Positions 1 through 8,227 of a stretch of 37,718 nucleotides of DNA are shown piece by piece; within the stretch, counting starts at the first letter, position 1; the number at the start of each line of letters is the position of its first letter. The position numbers and the translations under genes were made by a program. The DNA is taken from assembly GCA_015654745.1 (NCBI GenBank), contig JAATGH010000229.1, positions 1 through 37,718 of the forward strand. Reading direction: 5' to 3'. This stretch comes from Enterobacterales bacterium. GTDB lineage: Bacteria > Pseudomonadota > Gammaproteobacteria > Enterobacterales > Enterobacteriaceae. A model generated the notes under the pieces. It did no database searches, was not told the DNA's origin, and saw only the letters and a program-made list of their open reading frames with translations.

Positions 1-855
1 GAAAGCCGCCGCTACCAGACCAATATCATTAAACCTGCCTACATCAAAGATAAGCGTGCCCCGGATCTCCGTAAGCCGGTTCGGCGTCAGATTGGCGAAC
101 GCATCGGCGGTGAATATACTGCCGCCGAACGCGAAATGCTGAACATCCAGTTTGAAATGGCCGATCAGGTCGATATTCTGAATCGCCGGATGGAATGGAT
201 GGCAGCACAGGCGTTACAAACTGCGACTGTTACCGTTGCAGGCGATGGCTATGAGACTACCGTGGTGGATTTTGGCCGCGATAGTGCATTGACTATCGCT
301 TTGAGCGGTTCCGATTTGTGGCCTACTAGCGTAGCGGTGGGGGCTACAAATACCCAGCCGTCAGATGATATCGAGATCTGGCAGGTTTTGTATTTGCAGA
401 AATCCGGCGCAAATGCCACTGATTTGGTTTTTACCCCCAAGTCGTGGCGCGCATTTCGTCTTGATACCACAATCAAAGACAACGCCATCGTGCTGCCAAA
501 TCAAAGCCCATTTGGCAACCAGGTTGACGCGGGTCCGCGCAACGAAAAAGGCGCCGCCTATAAAGGCCGCTGGGGCAACTTTGACTTGTGGTTGTACAAC
601 GACTGGTATCTCGACGCCTCAAACACCGAGCAGCCCATGCTGGTGGATGGTGCCGTTATTATGTCGGGTGCGGCGCTCATGGGTACCCGTGCGTTCGCCG
701 CTATTTTGGATCCGGAATTCAACTATGGCCCCCTGGCGTACGCGCCAAAAACCTGGGTAATGCCCGATCCTGCCCAGCGTTACCTGCTGATGCAGTCATC
801 CCCAATTGTCATTCCAAGCCGGGTGAATGCCGCCCTTTGCGCGAAGGTGGTGTGA
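1..855 (+). CDS. Phage major capsid protein, lambda gpE family (5' end outside window)
   Basis: The frame is open from the first base of the window and ends with TGA at 853-855, giving 284 visible residues; the true start lies to the left. An internal ATG at 136 is not the start because continuous coding sequence precedes it. The protein looks like the Phage_cap_E family: an N-terminal arm rich in basic residues (RRQIGERIGG), the helical stretch LNRRMEWMAAQAL, and a beta-rich C-terminal half ending in MQSSPIVIPSRVNAALCAKVV-like sequence. It would form the icosahedral shell of the virion. It is followed after 1 base by a small head gene and then an FII-like connector, which is the lambda head order. 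Family assignment is by recognition, with good confidence; the missing N-terminus limits length comparison. Confidence 0.85.
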   Translation, partial: ESRRYQTNIIKPAYIKDKRAPDLRKPVRRQIGERIGGEYTAAEREMLNIQFEMADQVDILNRRMEWMAAQALQTATVTVAGDGYETTVVDFGRDSALTIALSGSDLWPTSVAVGATNTQPSDDIEIWQVLYLQKSGANATDLVFTPKSWRAFRLDTTIKDNAIVLPNQSPFGNQVDAGPRNEKGAAYKGRWGNFDLWLYNDWYLDASNTEQPMLVDGAVIMSGAALMGTRAFAAILDPEFNYGPLAYAPKTWVMPDPAQRYLLMQSSPIVIPSRVNAALCAKVV

Positions 856-856
856 A

Positions 857-1108
857 ATGGCTGACAAAAAAACCGTTCAGGTTGTCGTGTTGAAACGCAA
901 AACCGTCCGTCATAACGGGGAAACCTACAAGGAAAACACCCTGATAAGCCTATCCGAGGCTGACGCTGACGCGTTGATTAAATTCGGCTTTGTGGCTACC
1001 AGGGAGTCGTTATTGGAATCCGCTGTTTCCACTTCGGCGGCTGGTACCACTATCACCACACAGGACGGCACGTCAGTAGTGCAGGGACCCGTAGAAACTA
1101 AGGTGTAA
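857..1108 (+). CDS. Small phage head-region protein of unknown function
   Basis: 83 residues, starting at ATG 857 (MADKKTVQ). This start is preferred over an upstream in-frame ATG at 827 because it follows an AAGGTGG ribosome-binding sequence and lies 1 base after the capsid stop; the longer version would overlap the capsid gene. The protein is a short, mostly beta/polar sequence with a basic N-terminus (VVVLKRKTVRHNGETY) and a Ser/Thr/Gly-rich C-terminal tail. It sits between capsid and FII-like connector genes, where lambda-type phages place small DNA-packaging or head-completion proteins (FI position). I do not recognise a catalytic motif. A head-completion or packaging accessory role is inferred from position only. 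Confidence 0.6.
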   Translation: MADKKTVQVVVLKRKTVRHNGETYKENTLISLSEADADALIKFGFVATRESLLESAVSTSAAGTTITTQDGTSVVQGPVETKV

Positions 1109-1110
1109 CT

Positions 1111-1440
1111 ATGCCATTAGACTGGGACCTAAACCTACTGGCGCCACTGCAAGCAGTCTTCGGGGAGCCGGTTAACTACCGGCCTGCCGGCGGCGCTGCA
1201 TATGACATCACCGGGATATTTGACCGCGCCTATACCGAGGCGGTTGAATCTATCGACGGTGGGCCAACTATCAACACCACCCATCCTGTTTTGGGCGTTC
1301 GTGATGCAGTGTTCATAACGCCGCCGAAAGCAGGTGATAGGCTATTTATTTATAAGGTGCAAACGCTGTTTGTTATTAACAACGTCCAACCGGATAGCCA
1401 TGGTGGCAGCATCCTCATTCTGAACAGGGTGGACTCATGA
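1111..1440 (+). CDS. Head-tail joining protein, lambda gpFII-like
   Basis: 109 residues, starting 2 bases after the previous stop. Small beta-rich protein with the features of the Phage_attach (gpFII) family: an N-terminal segment naming the target fold (LLAPLQAVFGEPVNYRP), a central loop ending before HPVLGVRDAVF, and a C-terminal strand pair (LFIYKVQTLFVINNVQ, GGSILILNRV). In lambda, FII docks on the filled head and forms the tail-binding site. Position directly before a tail terminator-like gene fits the head-tail boundary. Its TGA overlaps the next gene's ATG (ATGA at 1437-1440), implying translational coupling. Confidence is fairly high because length, position and pattern all agree. Confidence 0.75.
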   Translation: MPLDWDLNLLAPLQAVFGEPVNYRPAGGAAYDITGIFDRAYTEAVESIDGGPTINTTHPVLGVRDAVFITPPKAGDRLFIYKVQTLFVINNVQPDSHGGSILILNRVDS

Positions 1441-1982
1441 ATGCAGCAATATTACGGGGCCTGGTGGTTATGGCCCTACAGGGTAAAACGGCTGCTGGGG
1501 CAAATGTGTTTTCGCCGCAAGACTGGTCAACATCGGAGGATATGTACCCGGCCATTCTGGTGCAAACGGGATTCGAAGAAAAACAATCCCTAGGCCGTAG
1601 TGCGCCGCAGTTTAATACCGTCACCACCGTTTCAATCTCTGGCCGTCTCCAGAAACAAGACAGTGCCGAGGCGAACGATGGGGCAATGAAAGCGCAGTTG
1701 GCTCTCGAGTCGTTGCGCCTGGAAATCGAGCGGGCAACCATTAATAGTTATGATCTGACTCGGCAAATCCAGCAATTCAAGTCCATTCGCTCCCGCATCG
1801 ATCTCAATACCACCGGGGAGGGGCATATGGCCCAACTCTCAATGGAAATGGATATCGAATATTACCAAGGGCCGGAAGATTTTTACCCTGTCGAATCGGT
1901 GCCTCTTGAGGGCGTCGACACCACAATCAAAATGCCTGACGGCACCACCGAACCCATGGTGACGGTCGATCTGCCTCAATAA
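1437..1982 (+). CDS. Putative tail terminator / tail completion protein
   Basis: 181 residues, starting at the ATG overlapping the connector stop. The sequence has an N-terminal helix (NAAILRGLVVMALQGKT), the phrase YPAILVQTGFEEKQS typical of tail-terminator-like proteins, a central segment of helices with many charged residues, and a C-terminal strand ending in GHMAQLSMEMDIEYYQGP. Proteins of this size and position cap the tail tube and stop its growth at the length fixed by the tape measure, and bind the head connector. The assignment is from position (connector before it, sheath module after) plus the overall pattern; no catalytic motif is expected. The C-terminal 30 residues are acidic and Pro/Thr-rich. 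Confidence 0.6.
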   Translation: MNAAILRGLVVMALQGKTAAGANVFSPQDWSTSEDMYPAILVQTGFEEKQSLGRSAPQFNTVTTVSISGRLQKQDSAEANDGAMKAQLALESLRLEIERATINSYDLTRQIQQFKSIRSRIDLNTTGEGHMAQLSMEMDIEYYQGPEDFYPVESVPLEGVDTTIKMPDGTTEPMVTVDLPQ

Positions 1983-1996
1983 TTTGGAGTAAACCC

Positions 1997-2215
1997 ATGC
2001 TTGTTAAACCCAACGCTGGGCGCGCCGTGCGCGACCCGGTTAAAGGCACTCTATTGCCTGAATCTGGGGCGGAGGTTCCGGATAACAGTTTTTGGCGCCG
2101 TCGGCTGCGTGACGAAGATGTGTCTTTGATCACTGCAACGCCCCTCGCCGCAACGCCGGCCGCCAGTAATACCGCGCCGTCTGCAACTACCACAGCGACC
2201 GAGGACACTAAATAA
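1997..2215 (+). CDS. DUF2635 family protein (Mu gp38-like)
   Basis: 72 residues with the characteristic DUF2635 pattern: MLVKP at the start, VRDP, then LLPESGAEVPDNSFW and RRRLRDEDV. The C-terminal third is a low-complexity Ala/Thr tail (residues about 46-70). A ribosome-binding site TTGGAGT precedes the ATG by 7 bases. The TAA overlaps the ATG of the sheath gene (TAATG at 2213-2217). In Mu-like phages this small protein is encoded immediately before the tail sheath; its function is not established, and a role in sheath folding or assembly is only inferred from invariant gene order. Confidence 0.8.
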   Translation: MLVKPNAGRAVRDPVKGTLLPESGAEVPDNSFWRRRLRDEDVSLITATPLAATPAASNTAPSATTTATEDTK

Positions 2216-3699
2216 TGACCGTTCCTTTTAGCCGAGTTCCCTCAAATTTGCGGGTACCGTTGTTCTATGCCGAGTTTGACGCATCGCAGGCCAATACGGC
2301 TACCGCGACACAGCGGACGTTAATCATTGGGCAGCAGCTCGCCGCCGCAACCCAGGCCGTAAACGTACCGTTTATTGCGTCCTCAGCATCGACTGTTGGC
2401 GGGGCGTGCGGTTATGGCTCCATGCTGCATAACATGATGACCGCGTACCTGGCTAACGATTCGGCGGGGCAAATCTATCTGCTGCCACTGGCTGATAATC
2501 CCGCCGGCGTTGCCGCTACCGGTACCATCACATTTACTGCCAGCGGATCGGGCACGTTGTCTATCTATATCGCCGGCACGCGCGTACAGATTGCGGTTGC
2601 CTCAACGGATACACCGACCATTATCGCCGCCGCCCTGGCCGCCGCAGTTAATGCGGCCACTGCATTGCCGGTGACCGCCACCGCAGCCTTGGGCGTGGTC
2701 ACGGTAACGGCTAAAAATAAAGGTGCGCACGGTAACGGCATTGATATTCGCCTAAATTACCAAGGTACTGCTGGTGGAGAGGAAACACCCACCGGGCTTG
2801 GCGTGGCCATTGTTGCTATGAGCAACGGGACAACGTCTCCCATTCTTTCCGATGCGCTGGCGAACCTGGGCGATCAGACCTTCGACTTTATCATCCATCC
2901 CTACACCGACACCACGTCGCTGGATGCGATTAAGGCGTTTTTATCTGACACTACCGGGCGGTGGAGTTACGCGGAGCAACTCTATGGCCACTCGCTGGGC
3001 GTCCTGTCTGGCACCTATGGCCAATTGACCGCGGCTGGTGAAGCGCGCAACGATCAGCATGCCTCCCTGGTCGGTATTTATGACTCCCCGACGCCCGCTT
3101 ACATTTGGTCCGCCGCCGTTTATGGAGCGATCGCCGGTAGTTTGCGAAATGACCCAGGCAGGCCGCTGCAAACCCTGACAGTTTCTGGCGTTCTCGCTCC
3201 ACCGAGGGCCTCCCGATTCATCTTCACTGAGCGCAATAATCTGCTGTACAGCGGCATATCCTCGGTGGTGGTTGCTGATGACGGCACGGTGCAGATCGAA
3301 AACATCATCACTACGTACCAGACCAACAAATACGGAGATGCCGACGACAGCTACCTGCAAATAGAAACGCTGTTTTTGCTGATGTTTGTCACCCGGTACA
3401 TACGCACGCAGATCACGTCTAAGTTTGCCCGCATGAAGTTGGCGGCCAACGGTACCCGGTTTGCTCCCGGCGCGGCGATTGTGACACCCAACACTATCAG
3501 GGCGGAGATCATTGCTCAGTACACCTATTTGGTCACAAACGGGTATACGCAGGATGCAGCCGCCTTCGCATCGGGATTGATTGTCGAGCAGAACGCCAGC
3601 AATCCGAATCGGGTAGATGTGTTGTGGGATGGCACGTTAATCAATCAGCTCCGCATTTTCGCGCTGCTTAATCAGTTCCGCCTACAGGCGTCAGCATAA
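2215..3699 (+). CDS. Contractile tail sheath protein (Mu gpL-like)
   Basis: 494 residues, the normal size for a Mu-type sheath subunit. It opens with VPFSRVPSNLRVPLFYAEFD, the usual Mu-like sheath N-terminus, followed by TATQRTLIIGQQL. The C-terminal half has the conserved sheath core with LVGIYDSPTPAYIWSA, RPLQTLTVSGV and PPRASRFIFTERNNLLYSGIS, and ends with LWDGTLINQLRIFALLNQFR. Subunits would polymerise around the tube and contract to drive it through the host envelope. It is coupled to DUF2635 upstream and followed 9 bases later by the tube gene behind an AAGGA ribosome-binding site. High confidence from length, order and sequence. Confidence 0.92.
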   Translation: MTVPFSRVPSNLRVPLFYAEFDASQANTATATQRTLIIGQQLAAATQAVNVPFIASSASTVGGACGYGSMLHNMMTAYLANDSAGQIYLLPLADNPAGVAATGTITFTASGSGTLSIYIAGTRVQIAVASTDTPTIIAAALAAAVNAATALPVTATAALGVVTVTAKNKGAHGNGIDIRLNYQGTAGGEETPTGLGVAIVAMSNGTTSPILSDALANLGDQTFDFIIHPYTDTTSLDAIKAFLSDTTGRWSYAEQLYGHSLGVLSGTYGQLTAAGEARNDQHASLVGIYDSPTPAYIWSAAVYGAIAGSLRNDPGRPLQTLTVSGVLAPPRASRFIFTERNNLLYSGISSVVVADDGTVQIENIITTYQTNKYGDADDSYLQIETLFLLMFVTRYIRTQITSKFARMKLAANGTRFAPGAAIVTPNTIRAEIIAQYTYLVTNGYTQDAAAFASGLIVEQNASNPNRVDVLWDGTLINQLRIFALLNQFRLQASA

Positions 3700-3708
3700 G
3701 GAACAATC

Positions 3709-4077
3709 ATGGCAGATACAACTAATCGCCTGGCGGGTATCGCTTACATTGCCTGCGATGGCATCACGGTAATGGTTGGCGGTAAATTTGGCTATAGCGT
3801 GTCCAAAGTAAAACGCGAAACTATGAGCGGCGGGAGTGGCGTACAAGGCTATAAAGAAACGTTCATCCCTGGCTTTATCACCGCCGAAATACGAGATAGT
3901 GGTGCGTTGACCGTTGCAGACTTCAACGATCAAACCAATGTCACGGTCACCATGGAATTAGCCAACGGCAAAACCATTATCGGTAGCGGGTTGTGGGCGG
4001 TAGATTCGCAGGAGGTTGACTCAATGGAAGCAACCTTCACAGTTAAATGGGAAGGCCCATCGGTAACGGAGAATTAA
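3709..4077 (+). CDS. Tail tube protein (Mu gpM-like)
   Basis: 122 residues, typical for a Mu-type tube subunit. It carries N-terminal NRLAGIAYIACDGITVMVGG, then the polar hinge KRETMSGGSGVQGYKE, a strand FIPGFITAEIRDSG, and a C-terminal strand FTVKWEGPS. These match the two-sheet fold of the inner tube of contractile tails. It directly follows the sheath, and the tail assembly chaperone starts 2 bases after its stop. ATG is at 3709 behind AAGGA. High confidence. Confidence 0.88.
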   Translation: MADTTNRLAGIAYIACDGITVMVGGKFGYSVSKVKRETMSGGSGVQGYKETFIPGFITAEIRDSGALTVADFNDQTNVTVTMELANGKTIIGSGLWAVDSQEVDSMEATFTVKWEGPSVTEN

Positions 4078-4079
4078 TT

Positions 4080-4379
4080 ATGGCAGAACTTGAAAGAAAT
4101 AAAACGATCACGCTGGTTAAACCCGTTTCGGATAAGTCTGGTAATCAGACCTGGGAGTCCATTGATCTGCATGAGCCGGCATTGATTGAGGTCCAGCAAT
4201 TTTATAATGAACAAGCAAAAACGGGTTCGTTAGGGGGTATGGGCCTTCTTATTACTTTATTGTCCGGCATCCCGCAAGAGGTAGTAAAAAAACTGGCCTT
4301 TACTGACTACAAAGCATGCGAGGAATATTTGCTGGGTTTTTTGAACTACTCCCCAACGGTGGAAAATGGCAAGAGTTAA
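4080..4379 (+). CDS. Tail assembly chaperone, short form (Mu gp41/lambda gpG-like)
   Basis: 99 residues, starting at ATG 4080 (MAELERNK). An in-frame ATG at 4047 lies inside the tube gene and is rejected. The protein is a small helical domain (HEPALIEVQQFYNEQ, GGMGLLITLLSGIP, YKACEEYLLGFL), like the tail assembly chaperones encoded between tube and tape measure in long-tailed phages. These chaperones coat the tape measure during tail assembly and are absent from the virion. The gene overlaps a -1 frame that is open from 4307 to 4501 and continues as the long-form extension; see the slippery site at 4334-4343. Confidence 0.8.
   Translation: MAELERNKTITLVKPVSDKSGNQTWESIDLHEPALIEVQQFYNEQAKTGSLGGMGLLITLLSGIPQEVVKKLAFTDYKACEEYLLGFLNYSPTVENGKS
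4334..4343 (+). other. Probable -1 programmed frameshift site
   Basis: Bases GGGTTTTTTG hold two overlapping heptamers of the X XXY YYZ type in the chaperone frame: G GGT TTT (4334-4340) and T TTT TTG (4337-4343). The -1 frame has a TGA at 4304-4306 and is then open to 4501, so a shift must occur between 4307 and the 0-frame stop at 4377; this is the best candidate there. It would produce the G-T-like long chaperone, as in lambda. Sequence shown directly; shifting itself is inferred. Confidence 0.7.
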
Positions 4380-4501
4380 TCGCCGATGTAACTCTATATT
4401 ACCGGTGGGGTCCGGCTGATGCCGAGGCTATGACATGGAGTAGGCTTTGCTGGTGGGTAGATCAGGCGCACCGGATTAATTCTGAGAGGAAAAATAAATA
4501 A
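4343..4501 (+). CDS. Tail assembly chaperone, frameshift extension (gpT-like part)
   Basis: This -1 frame segment continues the chaperone after the slip and has no ribosome-binding site of its own. It encodes ELLPNGGKWQELIADVTLYY-type sequence followed by RWGPADAEAMTWSRLCWWVDQAHRIN, the conserved T-like motif of Mu and lambda family chaperones with its Trp-rich core. The TAA at 4499-4501 overlaps the tape measure ATG (TAATG), so translation of the long form would couple directly to tape measure synthesis, which is the protein it binds. Read with the short form it gives a product of about 139 residues. An ATG at 4316 in this frame is not needed. Confidence 0.75.
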   Translation, partial: ELLPNGGKWQELIADVTLYYRWGPADAEAMTWSRLCWWVDQAHRINSERKNK

Positions 4502-6330
4502 TGGCCAATTCGTTTGATTTTGAGCTGAAAGCTGATGATCAGGTTAGCGCATCTATTCAGCGCATTGACGAGGCGGTCAAAAACCTGCTTCCCGCCCTGA
4601 ATAAGACCCAGGACGGAATGAAGTTAGGTGGGCAAGAGTCAGTAGACGGCTTGAATAAATTAGGACTTGGATTTCAAAATATTTCAAAAAATGCACGGGA
4701 TAGTGTCCAGTTTATTGGCGATATAGTACCACCGTTAAAAATGGTTGCAGGATTGACTGTAGGCCTAGGTGGCGTCGCTAAAGTTATCAGCATGGTAAAA
4801 GATAGCGTAGTGCAATTCGCCGGCAATGGCTATCGTATAGCAACAACAGCAAAAAACATCGGAATGACCACTTATGCCTTTCAGCAACTCACCGGGGCCA
4901 TGATTGAGAATGGCGCCGCGCGAGATAAGGCAGAAGGCTCGGTAACAGATCTTTTTAGCCGGGCTAATAATGCCATTCAGGGTTTTAACCCGCAATTCCA
5001 GGGGCTGCTTAAATCTCAAGGAATCGACCTTAACTACAACGATCAGGGCGTTGTGGATATGAATCGCCTCTTGGAAGATATGCACAGCAAGCTGATTTTA
5101 CTACCACCGGCGTTACAAGCTGTTTTTGGTGATAAAGCTGGGTTATCACCTGAAATGCTGAATTATTTACGTCAGTCTGGGGATGAAATCCAACGCTTAA
5201 AGGACCAAGCGCAGCGTGATGGGTTGATATTCAGCGCCCAGGATATTCAAAATTCCTTGGCTTTCCGCGATAATATCAATCAGATCGGCGCCGCATGGGA
5301 CGGCATGCTGATGAAATCCCAGGCATGGCTCGGGCAATCAGAGTTAGTTAAAAACTCTCTCGATGAAGTCAAGCAGTTGATGGTTAACGGCCCCGACAAT
5401 GTAGCCGTAAGTTCTATTTTGGGCTGGAATAAAGGGGGGAAACAGGCTGACGTGTTGCGCCAGGCCCAAGGTGATGAAAAATTCAAAAACACACTCTCTT
5501 TCAAGGAAAAATCAGATCTTTATTTGGGATATGCCTCTGATGATTTGAGAGATAAAATGCAGGGTTATTACGGCCCTATCTGGCAGGCGCAGCAGTTGAA
5601 AAACGATGTGCAAAAGCTTTATGTCCAGCCTCCAGCGTACAATTCACAAAGCAACGGAAACGGTAATAGCCAGGGAGGAAACCTCTTCCCGCAGTTAGAG
5701 ACAAAATATCAGTTGCCGTCTGGGCTATTGAACCGGGTCTACCAGGCAGAGTCCGGCGGTGGAAAGCATCTTTACTCTAATGCTGGAGCTGAGGGGCCAT
5801 TTCAATTTATGCCGGATACAGGCCAGGATTACGGACTAAATAGCCGCGCCGATAGAATGGACTTTGGAAAATCTTCCGAAGCTGCGGCTAAATATCTTTC
5901 TGATTTATTGAGAATGTTTGATGGTGACGTAGCCAAGGCCGTTGCCGCCTATAATTGGGGCCCAACGAGGGTTAAGGCGCACGGACTTTATCATGCACCC
6001 AAGGAAACGAGGGACTACCTTGATCGAGTTATGCCGGGCTTACCGGGTTACTCGGCTGTTAGCCCTCAACCTTCACCAGGGGACGGCAATCCGGTTGTTA
6101 CGCCACCGTATAGAATTAATTCTGAACAACCACTAACTAACATCAATGCCCCACAGCCAGCGGCTACAACTACTTCATCTTCTGCACAGGACATAGCTAA
6201 CGCAATCGCTGCTGCCATGAAAGACAGCAAGACTCAAATTGAGCTAACAATCATCAACAGCCAGACTGGTGAGAAGCGGATCATCAATACAGAAGGGGCA
6301 AAAATCTCCGCTTCAATGTCATATCAGTAG
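4501..6330 (+). CDS. Tail tape measure protein with lytic transglycosylase domain
   Basis: 609 residues. The N-terminus (FDFELKADDQVSASIQRIDE) is the usual start of Mu-like tape measure proteins. A hydrophobic stretch at about 82-108 (VAGLTVGLGGVAKVISMV) is followed by long helical sequence. Residues about 398-510 form a soluble lytic transglycosylase domain: LPSGLLNRVYQAESGGG with catalytic Glu417, then AEGPFQFMPDTGQDYG and AVAAYNWGP. The rod sets tail length, and the enzyme domain would open peptidoglycan during DNA entry. The tail of the protein is Ser/Gln/Pro-rich. It is short compared with many tape measures, implying a short tail. High confidence. Confidence 0.9.
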   Translation: MANSFDFELKADDQVSASIQRIDEAVKNLLPALNKTQDGMKLGGQESVDGLNKLGLGFQNISKNARDSVQFIGDIVPPLKMVAGLTVGLGGVAKVISMVKDSVVQFAGNGYRIATTAKNIGMTTYAFQQLTGAMIENGAARDKAEGSVTDLFSRANNAIQGFNPQFQGLLKSQGIDLNYNDQGVVDMNRLLEDMHSKLILLPPALQAVFGDKAGLSPEMLNYLRQSGDEIQRLKDQAQRDGLIFSAQDIQNSLAFRDNINQIGAAWDGMLMKSQAWLGQSELVKNSLDEVKQLMVNGPDNVAVSSILGWNKGGKQADVLRQAQGDEKFKNTLSFKEKSDLYLGYASDDLRDKMQGYYGPIWQAQQLKNDVQKLYVQPPAYNSQSNGNGNSQGGNLFPQLETKYQLPSGLLNRVYQAESGGGKHLYSNAGAEGPFQFMPDTGQDYGLNSRADRMDFGKSSEAAAKYLSDLLRMFDGDVAKAVAAYNWGPTRVKAHGLYHAPKETRDYLDRVMPGLPGYSAVSPQPSPGDGNPVVTPPYRINSEQPLTNINAPQPAATTTSSSAQDIANAIAAAMKDSKTQIELTIINSQTGEKRIINTEGAKISASMSYQ

Positions 6331-6335
6331 CAATA

Positions 6336-6350
6336 CAATAATAATTATTG
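6336..6350. repeat. Short inverted repeat before the moron gene
   Basis: CAATAAT-A-ATTATTG, perfect 7-base arms with a 1-base spacer, placed 36 bases before the 6386 ATG in an AT-rich leader. It could be an operator for the inserted gene's own promoter, or simply a by-product of AT-rich sequence. Confidence 0.4.
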
Positions 6351-6385
6351 TTAATATGTTCCTTTACTAAAAAGGAATTGAAATT

Positions 6386-6772
6386 ATGACTTATTTAATA
6401 ATTTTATTTGTTTTGTTTTTAGTATGTCTTTATCAATCATTTAGTAAGACCCCATCTATTAAAAGAAAGATAATGAGATTGGTAGCTGCTATTTCTTCTA
6501 TAATTTTGATATCGGTATTTTATCTTTTGCATGGATATTTTACTGATATAGAAAAGTGTTCTCAAACCGCTAATGAATTTTATGGTAATAAAGAGACATT
6601 ATGTTATGGTGTTATGAATATAAATTCATCTGTTTCTGCTAAGAAAAATATTACAATTCAATCATTTAAAATTATAGATAGCAATAGAGCATTTATAAGT
6701 TCTACCGTGGGTGACATTTATGAATTAGATTATATAAATGTAGAAGGAATGACGGTTAGTAAAATGAAATAA
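6386..6772 (+). CDS. AT-rich two-helix membrane protein, moron-type insert
   Basis: 128 residues with an AGGAA ribosome-binding sequence 8 bases upstream. Two hydrophobic helices are visible (residues about 3-20, LIILFVLFLVCLYQSF, and 31-50, LVAAISSIILISVFYLLHGY). A polar domain of about 75 residues follows, with two cysteines (Cys58 and Cys72 region) that could pair if it is periplasmic. Base composition is strikingly AT-rich and codon choice is unlike the flanking tail genes. It sits between tape measure and gpN genes, where Mu-like phages normally have nothing, and has its own terminator. These are the marks of a moron, a phage-carried gene expressed in the lysogen. Superinfection exclusion or envelope modification is possible but unproven; no family is recognised. 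Confidence 0.7.
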   Translation: MTYLIILFVLFLVCLYQSFSKTPSIKRKIMRLVAAISSIILISVFYLLHGYFTDIEKCSQTANEFYGNKETLCYGVMNINSSVSAKKNITIQSFKIIDSNRAFISSTVGDIYELDYINVEGMTVSKMK

Positions 6773-6789
6773 AATAAATATATTTACTA

Positions 6790-6811
6790 ACCCGCTTCGG
6801 CGGGTTTTTTT
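6790..6811 (+). terminator. Intrinsic terminator after the moron gene
   Basis: CCCGC (6791-6795), loop TTCG, GCGGG (6800-6804), then seven T residues. It is a textbook rho-independent terminator located inside a phage late operon, directly between the AT-rich gene and the next tail gene. Late transcripts would need antitermination or readthrough to pass it. Confidence 0.9.
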
Positions 6812-6823
6812 ATGGAGAAAGCT

Positions 6824-8227
6824 ATGTCTATTTTAAGCAATGAATTATCATCCCTATTGGGTGGTTCGGGAGATAGTTGGAAATGGTCAGAGCATCTTCA
6901 TGCCGCTTCGTTCCGTGGCGTGCCATTTGCAGTCAAAGCAGGCCAAGGTGAGTTTGGCCGCCGGCAGGCAGTGCATGAGTACCCTTACCGCGATACGGCC
7001 TGGGTAGAGGACATTGGACGCTCAACGCGGAAATTGACGCTACGTGGCTTCATCATTCAAAGCAGCCTGCTTTATACCGCCGCCGACGTGATGAAACAGC
7101 GGGATTCGCTGGTGGCTGCATGTGAAATGAATGGCCCCGGCACGCTAGTTCACCCCACACTGGGTGAGCTGACGGTGAGTATTCCTGAGGGTGGATTAAG
7201 AATCAATGAAGGAATGGCGGGTCGTGTATTTGAATTTTCGTTAACGGTCATTGAGTCGGGAATTAAGGTTTTTGCGATCACCGATGCAAAAAAAGCGGTT
7301 TCGACAGTAAAAACCTCATGGTTGTCCGTTGCATCAAAAGCAGCCGCTTCCTTTATCGCAGAAATACGGGGTGATTTGCGGACGGTCACGCAGGCTATAA
7401 AAACAATAAAAGCAACGATAAAATTCTGGACAGGAATGGTAACGGGTATTGCTGATGAAGCTACAAACTTGAGCAATATGTTTAAGTCTACATTCGGTAG
7501 TACTCATTATGGGCGTTATAATACCGGGACTATCGGTGGTAATTCATCTGGGGCAACAAGTACGACAACAACCCAAGCCGATACAACAGGCTATACGGCG
7601 CTTGCGGCTCAAAAGGTTGCCACGGCAATAGAAAATCGAGCATCAATTACTGCCGCTATTTTAGTTCTGTCAAACACCACCACAATTGAAGAATATCCAA
7701 CCAATGCACAGGCCGTGATTCAGGCCATGCTAGATGGCATACCCAGTATTTATGATTTGATTAAAGCACTAGAAAATTTATCCTCCATTTCTGATACGAC
7801 CTATTACGCAAAATCCAGTGACGTTTTAATCCAAAATATTACCAACGTTTATCTTAACGTCATGTGCGCCAGCGCAATGGCCTATGCCGCATCAGAGTAC
7901 AGCCCGCAAAGCTACGATGATGCAATAGCGATATTGGAACGAGTGATCACCGCAGTGGACGCAGCCGGGGTGTCGGCGGCCGATATTGGCTTTGATGACG
8001 CTTATTCAGAAATGCAAAACCTGCGCTCAACTATTCTCACGTCGCTGATGGATAAGGGGGCGGATTTAGCGGCGCTGACGACCGTTAATTTTTCTAAACC
8101 ACTCCCTGCATTAACACTGGCAAATCGACTATATCAGGATGCAGGTAGAACGGAGTCTTTGATAAAGATGGGCGATCCGATACATCCTGCTTTTATGCCC
8201 ATAAGATTTAAGGCCCTAAGCTCATGA
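6824..8227 (+). CDS. DNA circularization / tail protein (Mu gpN-like)
   Basis: 467 residues from ATG 6824 (MSILSNEL). This start is chosen over ATG 6812 because a GGAG sequence lies 6 bases before it, inside the longer version. The N-terminal 90 residues match the DNA circularization N-domain of Mu-like phages: HAASFRGVPFAVKAGQGEFG, RRQAVHEYPYRDTAWVEDIG and RKLTLRGFII. The rest is helical and Ala/Thr-rich, with a hydrophobic-basic segment. In Mu-like phages this protein belongs to the baseplate/tail-tip region despite its historical name. Its TGA overlaps the next ATG (8224-8227). Confidence 0.82.
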   Translation: MSILSNELSSLLGGSGDSWKWSEHLHAASFRGVPFAVKAGQGEFGRRQAVHEYPYRDTAWVEDIGRSTRKLTLRGFIIQSSLLYTAADVMKQRDSLVAACEMNGPGTLVHPTLGELTVSIPEGGLRINEGMAGRVFEFSLTVIESGIKVFAITDAKKAVSTVKTSWLSVASKAAASFIAEIRGDLRTVTQAIKTIKATIKFWTGMVTGIADEATNLSNMFKSTFGSTHYGRYNTGTIGGNSSGATSTTTTQADTTGYTALAAQKVATAIENRASITAAILVLSNTTTIEEYPTNAQAVIQAMLDGIPSIYDLIKALENLSSISDTTYYAKSSDVLIQNITNVYLNVMCASAMAYAASEYSPQSYDDAIAILERVITAVDAAGVSAADIGFDDAYSEMQNLRSTILTSLMDKGADLAALTTVNFSKPLPALTLANRLYQDAGRTESLIKMGDPIHPAFMPIRFKALSS

